A stretch of 17,905 bases of DNA from DATKDP01 sp035546335 (GTDB lineage: Bacteria > Acidobacteriota > Thermoanaerobaculia > Gp7-AA8), in assembly GCA_035546335.1 (NCBI GenBank), contig DATKDP010000071.1, forward strand, positions 1 through 17,905, written 5' to 3'. Positions 13,310-17,905 of the stretch are shown here, piece by piece. Positions within the stretch are counted from its first letter, which is position 1, and every line of letters begins with the position of its first letter. The position numbers were made by a program, and so were the translations under genes. Below the pieces are notes generated by a model. The model saw nothing but the letters and a program-made list of their open reading frames with translations. It searched no databases and had not been told where the DNA came from.

Positions 13310-13888
13310 ATGATGCGCCCCATGATCATCCGAGTCCTTCTCGTTTCCGTTCTCGTCTCCGCAGCCGCCCTGGCCCGGGAGAATCCACCCGCCGCCACCG
13401 TGGCACCCGTGGCGAATCCGCTCAGCGCCCACAGCATGGGAGTCTATAAAGGAGTTCAGAAGATCCTGCTCCGCACGGCCGAAACGATGCCCGAGGAGAA
13501 CTACGGCTTCAAGCCGGCGGACACGGTCCGCACCTTCGGTCAGATCCTGGGACATGTCGCCGAAGCACAGTACTTCTTCTGCGCCGCGGTGCTCGGCGAA
13601 AAGAGGCCGGGCTCGACAGTCGATGCGTCCGGAACCTCCAAAGCCGGCCTGATCTCAGCACTCACCGAGGCATTCGCCTATTGCAACAGGGCGTATGACG
13701 GGATGACTGACGCATCCGGGACTGCCACGGTGAAGTTCATGGGAGGCGAGAAGCCAAAGCTGGGCGTGCTGAACGTCAACCAGGTGCACACGATCGAGCA
13801 TTACGGCAACCTCGTCACCTACCTGCGAATGAACGACCTGGTTCCGCCGACCAGCGATCCGGAGTTCATGAAGTCGCTCATGAAATGA
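13310..13888 (+). CDS. Exported DinB-like protein
   Basis: A 192-residue protein with an AAAGGA ribosome-binding site just before ATG 13310 (ATG 13313 is nearly as good). An N-terminal signal peptide ends near ALA-RENPP, so it is periplasmic or secreted. The mature part is the DinB four-helix fold: helix 1 around MGVYKGVQKILLRTAETMP, the GHVAEAQYFF motif with a metal-ligand His, and the late helix QVHTIEHYGNL with two further His. These three histidines would form the metal site of DinB/YfiT-type enzymes, some of which are thiol-dependent transferases. The enzymatic role is unknown. It ends the tight plus-strand run and is probably co-transcribed with the upstream genes. Confidence 0.85.
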   Translation: MMRPMIIRVLLVSVLVSAAALARENPPAATVAPVANPLSAHSMGVYKGVQKILLRTAETMPEENYGFKPADTVRTFGQILGHVAEAQYFFCAAVLGEKRPGSTVDASGTSKAGLISALTEAFAYCNRAYDGMTDASGTATVKFMGGEKPKLGVLNVNQVHTIEHYGNLVTYLRMNDLVPPTSDPEFMKSLMK

Positions 13889-13931
13889 GGCTCGATCGCC
13901 TGCTCTGCGGCGGATGTTCGGATGCACCGCG

Positions 13932-14132
13932 TCAAAGCTCGAAGCGCTCCGTGTGAAAGTCGCGGCAGCCAGCCACGGAGTCGCGGCTGATCCAGGTACA
14001 CCAGGCGAGATAGACCTTCGAGCTCATCGTCGCACCCTCGCGAATCTCCCATTGCGCGGCGATGTCGCGGTCCGTAATCGGGACGTCTTTCTCGAACGTG
14101 TCGAGTGGATCAGCGCTCTTTTTCGATGGCAT
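13932..14132 (-). CDS. Small hypothetical protein
   Basis: A possible 66-residue protein from ATG 14132. Its composition is protein-like: a Lys-rich start, an acidic DTFEKDVPITDRDIAAQWEIREG stretch and a C-terminal half with two Trp, two Cys and His (WCTWISRD, CRDFHTERFEL). No family is recognised. The ribosome-binding site is weak. It stands alone on the minus strand in a region of gene fragments, so it could be a remnant. Confidence 0.4.
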   Translation of the reverse strand: MPSKKSADPLDTFEKDVPITDRDIAAQWEIREGATMSSKVYLAWCTWISRDSVAGCRDFHTERFEL

Positions 14133-14190
14133 TGAACAGTTCCAACAACCCCTGCCGTTCGAAGTAGTCCCTCACCGCCGGCAGTCGCAT
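14110..14190 (-). other. Possible 26-codon minus-strand ORF or gene remnant
   Basis: ATG 14190 opens a frame reading MRLPAVRDYFERQGLL and ending in IEKER. The composition is protein-like, with an amphipathic helix pattern, and the frame ends inside the start of the next minus-strand ORF (overlap 23 nt). It may be the tail of a lost gene or a frameshifted part of the downstream one. I cannot identify it. Confidence 0.25.
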
Positions 14191-14217
14191 GGGCGAAGCG
14201 ACTCGACTATTCGCAGA

Positions 14218-14424
14218 TCCCGTTTGGATCTGTCGCGTCAGGTCTACGAGTCTGTCAGGAATGCGATCATCCACCATGCGGGCCGGCACTACGAGGCCAG
14301 CGGACAGCTGGAGTTCGTGCACAGCGTGACCGGGGTACGCACGCTGAAGGACGAGCTCGAGAAAGTCGCCTCCCACAACGCGCATCACCTGAGCCAGATC
14401 CACGCTGCGCTGAAAACGCCGTGA
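14218..14424 (+). pseudogene. C-terminal remnant of a DinB-like gene
   Basis: The frame ending at TGA 14424 encodes about 66 gene-like residues, including QVYESVRNAII, GQLEFVHSVTGVRTL and a terminal SHNAHHLSQIHAAL. The HNAHHLSQI motif is the last His-bearing helix of DinB-family proteins. The first two helices and their His are missing, and there is no ribosome-binding site or ATG; a TTG lies at 14224. The left limit coincides with a 7-bp inverted repeat (CAGATCC/GGATCTG at 14214-14232). It is read as a 5'-deleted relic, perhaps of a duplicate of the DinB-like gene nearby. Confidence 0.5.
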
Positions 14425-14484
14425 CGTGCGCAACGATCGTTTGCACCGCAAGCGAGCAGCCACGACTTGCCGGCACCCGGCGCA

Positions 14485-14513
14485 TTGACCTTTTTCCCGG
14501 CGGGCCTCAGATT
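14485..14513 (+). promoter_or_regulatory. Possible promoter of the large secreted protein gene
   Basis: TTGACC (14485-14490, 5 of 6 bases of the -35 consensus) and CAGATT (14508-14513, 3 of 6 of the -10) are 17 nt apart. The expected start of transcription would be near 14520, giving a leader of only about 10 nt before ATG 14530. No strong ribosome-binding site is present, which fits a nearly leaderless message. Confidence 0.35.
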
Positions 14514-14529
14514 GGTCTGGGACACTTCG

Positions 14530-17500
14530 ATGCTGCGCGTTCTGGCCGTTCTCGTCCTGGCGACCGCACCGGCCGCTGCACACACGATCACCGGCACCGT
14601 GCTCGGGCCGGACGGTCCGGTGACGAACGCCACTGTCGACTTTCACTACGAAACGAATCCCGGGGCCGTGGGCCATCGTGACACCACCGATGCACAGGGT
14701 CGCTTCAGCGGTCCTGCGCCGGACGGACAGATTCTTTTTCTCAGCGCGACCCCGCCGGCAGGCTCGGATCTCGACTCCGTTTACGATGGGAACGGGCTGG
14801 CGATCACGCGCGACTACGAAGTGCGGCTCACGCTCAGGCGGATCGTCCGCGTTCGCGGCGAGATCCGCGCGGCTGATGGGCGTCTCGTTCCGGGGAAGGT
14901 GAAGTTCCAGACGCTCACAGTCGGGAACGGCCAGGGAACGATGGCGCGACAGGATCCGGTCGCCGAGGCCGATGCGCCGTCGGGGACGTTCGAGCTCCAG
15001 CTGCCCGGCGATTTCTATTCCATCCATGGCTTCGCAGGAGACAGCGAGCTCCCCTCGGGGCGTCTGAATGTGGACGCTCGCGCAAATCTCAGCGGCCTTC
15101 GAGTCACGCTCTCCAATCGAGAAGGCGGATTGATACCGAAGCATGCACCGCGCCGAGATCGCATCGCCATCAGCGCGGCCGGCGAGAACTTCGACGTCAC
15201 GCTCACCGGCGCGGCTGGCGCGTCGGAGCCACTCTCCGCGGTGTCGGTGCTGAACCTGATGACCGGTCAGATGAGCTACACGGTCAGCGCGGCCGACGGA
15301 AGTTTCTCGCTGCGGATGTTCGGCGCGCCCGGTTCGACTCTCGTCGTGCGGCATGATCCGACCGGCTGGTACAGCGCACTCGGTCCTCAACACGTAGTCG
15401 GACTTCCCGCGACCTACCTGCACATCAGCGGAGGAACGGAAAACGCGTTCAGCGCGGTCATGGTTCTCGACGAGTTTTTCCTGCAGCCCGGATCGGCGCT
15501 GACGACGGCGATCTACGGGACTCGCGATGTCGGGCAAGTCGTCGTGACCGGTTCATTTCCGTCCCGGCAGTGGCAGCCGGGCCAGACCGTCTCGATGTCG
15601 GGCAAGGTGCTGCTCTTCTCGAAGAACCTCGGCAGCGACGTCTCGAATGTTCGGATCACCGGAAATTTCGGACTCATCGTGAGATTCGACCGCGATGGAA
15701 TGGAGCGGCAGACCGAGAGAGAGTTCCACTCGACCGACTTCACGCCGACCGGTCTTCCGATCGAGCGGTATCGAAACTTCGCACACGCCGTCGAAATGAA
15801 CATCTCTGCACCGCGTGCAACGGGAAGCGGGCGCGCGGAAGCCGACTGGTCGCTCGAGCTCCCGATTCCTCCCAACATGGCTGATGGAATGTGGCAACCC
15901 TCGATTCGTGTGGCCGCCCAGGGCGTTCCGACCGAAGCGCGCGTGCTCGATGGGTATCTCTCGATCCCCAGCAACGCCGACACCCCTTCGCTGCCGCTGG
16001 TCACGGTCGGCAGCCCGAATCCGCCGCGGCTCTTCTGGGCGCTCGGCCTCGACGAGTTCGACAACGGAATCCGCGGCACGATGGCGCGCGAAGATGCGGG
16101 CCTCTGCAATCTGGCGAATCACGTTCTCGTGCAGCCTTCGTTTTTCCTCTATCGATGGAAGGACCACGACGGCGAACCGATCCGCTACCGGCTCGAACCG
16201 TTCCTGCCTCTGTCGGCCGAAGAGGGCGGCACGCGACCGCCGATCGCATTTCAAGATGGCTCACTGACGGTTCGGGTCCATCGCCCCGACGGCGGCGTCG
16301 ATGATCTCGGAACCGCCGCCCTCGTTCAATTTCAGAACCGAATGCCGTTGACACGTGCCGACTTCCGTCCGTCTCTCGGCACCGCCGGGTATTCGCTTCA
16401 GTTCGAGATGACCACGCTCGATCCGAGGTTCGAGTATGCGTTCACGCGATCGGGACTGCATCGCGTGGAGATGCGCGGGACGATGACCGACGCGTGGGGA
16501 ACGGTCTACGAGGGTGGCGGGACGTATGAGGTCATCGCGGGACAACCGCTCGACATCGACGCCGCGGTGATTCCCGGCACTCCGATGTTCGATGGGTCGT
16601 CGCTCAACACCACAGTGCATCTCTCGCCGCCCGTCCCGGCCGATGTCGAGATTCATGTCCGGCATGTGCCCTTCTCCGATCCTGTGCGCGCCATCGACGA
16701 GGTTTTCCACGTGCGCGCAAATCGCTTCGGATACGCGCACGCCCCGCCGTTCGTGTTGCGCGATCACGGAGAATTCCGCGTCGATATCAAAGCGACTTAC
16801 GTCGATTCAGCCGGCGTGATGTGGGCGGGCTCGACGCGATGGGGAAGCGTGGTCGAGACGTCGGACAGTCCGATCATCACGCATGGACGCCGCGGATTCG
16901 ACGGCGCGCCGGAGATAGGACAACAGTGGTTCGGGTTCAAGGACGACGGGCAGCAGCCCGGCGATCATGTGATGTATCCATTCCACTCCGGCGACGTGAT
17001 GTGGATGGAGGACAGCGACCGCTTCTCGGGCCTCGCCGATTCACCGATCGCATCATTGCAGGATCCGACGGGATTCATCGCGCAGCGCGTTCGCGACGGG
17101 CCACGTCCACAGAACTTCTCACCGGTTCCTATCGAGGATCGAATCGCAGCGGGCGAGATTCCGATCTTCACGACCGATCCGCATGACGCGAACCTCACCC
17201 ACGAGCCGCCATCACAATGGGGATACGCATATCTCTACGCCGAGCGCCCCTCGGTACGAGTCCGCGAGATCATCACGGAGGATTTCGCTCACGCGTCCTA
17301 CTGGCGATTCCGCGACAACTATCACTTCCAGCTCGGCAACGGCATCAACGGCGATCTGCCGAACGATTTCAAGTTCCAGTTTGCCGGTGCCGTGTGGCGT
17401 GAGCCGGGCTTTCAGTATTACGGCGCGTATGCCTCGCTGTTCGTTCTCGTCCCCGAGCTCGATCCGGCGGGCGGCCGCATCATGCCGCCCTTCCAGGGCA

Positions 17501-17905
17501 ACGGCGGCGGGCCGGACGGCGGCCCGCTGTTTCGGCTGAAGGGGAGAGACATCGATCTCTTCTTTCATCCTACGGCCGTACGACCTGGAACGATTCTTCA
17601 TCGCGGCGCGATCGCATCGTTCGCGGGCTATTCGGCGCCGACATTGCCGTCGAAGATCGAGATCGTCGTCACCTCGCCCTCGGGTCGTGTGCGAACGATC
17701 GCAGGACAGGCGAACAGGATCGGCTGGTTCTACGATCCTTCGCAGGACTTCACGGCCGGTGAGTCGGGCGTGTGGAAGGCACGCGTGCGGATCGTCTTCG
17801 ATGGTCGCACCTCTGCCGGTCAGGTGACCGAGCCTTTCCCGGCCGGCGACGCGCTCGGCTCGCGGGAAGGGGAGTTCTATTTCTACGTGGTCGATGCGAA
17901 CGCGC
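14530..17905 (+). CDS. Very large secreted protein with carboxypeptidase-regulatory-like N-terminus (3' end outside the window)
   Basis: An uninterrupted frame of 1125 codons from ATG 14530 to the window edge with no stop. Residues 1-17 (MLRVLAVLVLATAPAAA) are a signal peptide. HTITGTVLGPDGPVTNATV at 18 onward, with DAQGRFSGPAPDG, fits a carboxypeptidase-regulatory-like beta sandwich. A related unit follows (VRGEIRAADGRLVPGKV), and another ends in SAADGSFSLRMFG. Residues about 355-390 (QPGQTVSMSGKVLLF, SDVSNVRITGNF) suggest further beta domains. The remainder is rich in Asp, Phe, Trp, His and Gly and is not recognised. I noticed only one cysteine (residue 526, CNLANH). It is exported and probably sits on the cell surface or outside. 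Antisense frames of this gene are not real genes. Confidence 0.8.
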   Translation, partial: MLRVLAVLVLATAPAAAHTITGTVLGPDGPVTNATVDFHYETNPGAVGHRDTTDAQGRFSGPAPDGQILFLSATPPAGSDLDSVYDGNGLAITRDYEVRLTLRRIVRVRGEIRAADGRLVPGKVKFQTLTVGNGQGTMARQDPVAEADAPSGTFELQLPGDFYSIHGFAGDSELPSGRLNVDARANLSGLRVTLSNREGGLIPKHAPRRDRIAISAAGENFDVTLTGAAGASEPLSAVSVLNLMTGQMSYTVSAADGSFSLRMFGAPGSTLVVRHDPTGWYSALGPQHVVGLPATYLHISGGTENAFSAVMVLDEFFLQPGSALTTAIYGTRDVGQVVVTGSFPSRQWQPGQTVSMSGKVLLFSKNLGSDVSNVRITGNFGLIVRFDRDGMERQTEREFHSTDFTPTGLPIERYRNFAHAVEMNISAPRATGSGRAEADWSLELPIPPNMADGMWQPSIRVAAQGVPTEARVLDGYLSIPSNADTPSLPLVTVGSPNPPRLFWALGLDEFDNGIRGTMAREDAGLCNLANHVLVQPSFFLYRWKDHDGEPIRYRLEPFLPLSAEEGGTRPPIAFQDGSLTVRVHRPDGGVDDLGTAALVQFQNRMPLTRADFRPSLGTAGYSLQFEMTTLDPRFEYAFTRSGLHRVEMRGTMTDAWGTVYEGGGTYEVIAGQPLDIDAAVIPGTPMFDGSSLNTTVHLSPPVPADVEIHVRHVPFSDPVRAIDEVFHVRANRFGYAHAPPFVLRDHGEFRVDIKATYVDSAGVMWAGSTRWGSVVETSDSPIITHGRRGFDGAPEIGQQWFGFKDDGQQPGDHVMYPFHSGDVMWMEDSDRFSGLADSPIASLQDPTGFIAQRVRDGPRPQNFSPVPIEDRIAAGEIPIFTTDPHDANLTHEPPSQWGYAYLYAERPSVRVREIITEDFAHASYWRFRDNYHFQLGNGINGDLPNDFKFQFAGAVWREPGFQYYGAYASLFVLVPELDPAGGRIMPPFQGNGGGPDGGPLFRLKGRDIDLFFHPTAVRPGTILHRGAIASFAGYSAPTLPSKIEIVVTSPSGRVRTIAGQANRIGWFYDPSQDFTAGESGVWKARVRIVFDGRTSAGQVTEPFPAGDALGSREGEFYFYVVDANA

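Noticed and set aside
14425..14529. Possible tRNA or small RNA in the gap before the large secreted protein gene
   Set aside because: No cloverleaf or conserved tRNA bases (TTCGANTC arm) can be found. The only signal is the weak promoter listed.
14110..15537. A 475-codon minus-strand frame running under the large secreted protein gene
   Set aside because: Most of it is antisense to a frame with a signal peptide and beta-domain pattern. Only its last 26 codons look protein-like and these are listed separately.

Overview
The window is high-GC DNA with short intergenic gaps and no rRNA, tRNA or CRISPR that I can see. The gene mix is one often met in Acidobacteriota: a YtrA-type GntR/ABC operon, DUF2306 and secreted DinB proteins, a DUF4287-SRPBCC protein, a CHAT protein, and a very large secreted protein. 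The phylum is an inference, not something the sequence proves. An aerobic or facultative environmental Gram-negative is a safe minimum, because an outer-membrane barrel is encoded.

Left part (141-3389, minus strand): one 1082-codon gene fuses an alpha/beta-hydrolase (lipase-like) domain to a CHAT caspase-like protease domain. Its interdomain linker carries an in-frame 66-bp palindromic repeat. A divergent spacer (3390-3687) separates it from the central cluster.

Centre (3688-8770, plus strand): three genes form what looks like a complete porin-cytochrome electron conduit in the Shewanella order mtrC-mtrA-mtrB. They encode a ten-haem OmcA/MtrC-family cytochrome, a ten-haem MtrA/DmsE-family cytochrome and an MtrB/PioB-type outer-membrane barrel. 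Twenty CXXCH haem sites lie in about 3.1 kb. The likely job is to move electrons across the outer membrane to or from extracellular iron, minerals or a partner. The MtrC-like protein has no lipobox and the barrel has no CXXC motif, so the complex differs from the Shewanella prototype. No inner-membrane quinol oxidase of the CymA kind lies in the window. This cluster is the main functional system here.

Repeat-rich convergent gap (8771-9035): a perfect 35-bp inverted repeat, each arm itself a hairpin, brackets about 126 bp containing further palindromes. Next comes a minus-strand DUF4287-SRPBCC gene (9036-9596). Its upstream open frame ends at a second copy (33 of 34 bases) of the repeat core found inside the CHAT gene.

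Right-centre (9873-13888, plus strand): a promoter with an operator-like palindrome precedes a tight operon. It encodes a GntR/YtrA regulator, an ABC ATPase, an ABC-2 type permease, a seven-helix DUF2306 membrane protein, a small membrane protein that looks like the truncated N-terminus of a DUF4386 protein, and an exported DinB-like protein.

Right part: 13889-14424 holds small ORFs and gene remnants, including the C-terminal piece of a DinB-like gene. From 14530 a secreted protein of more than 1125 residues runs off the end of the window. Its N-terminus resembles carboxypeptidase-regulatory-like beta domains and the rest is unrecognised.
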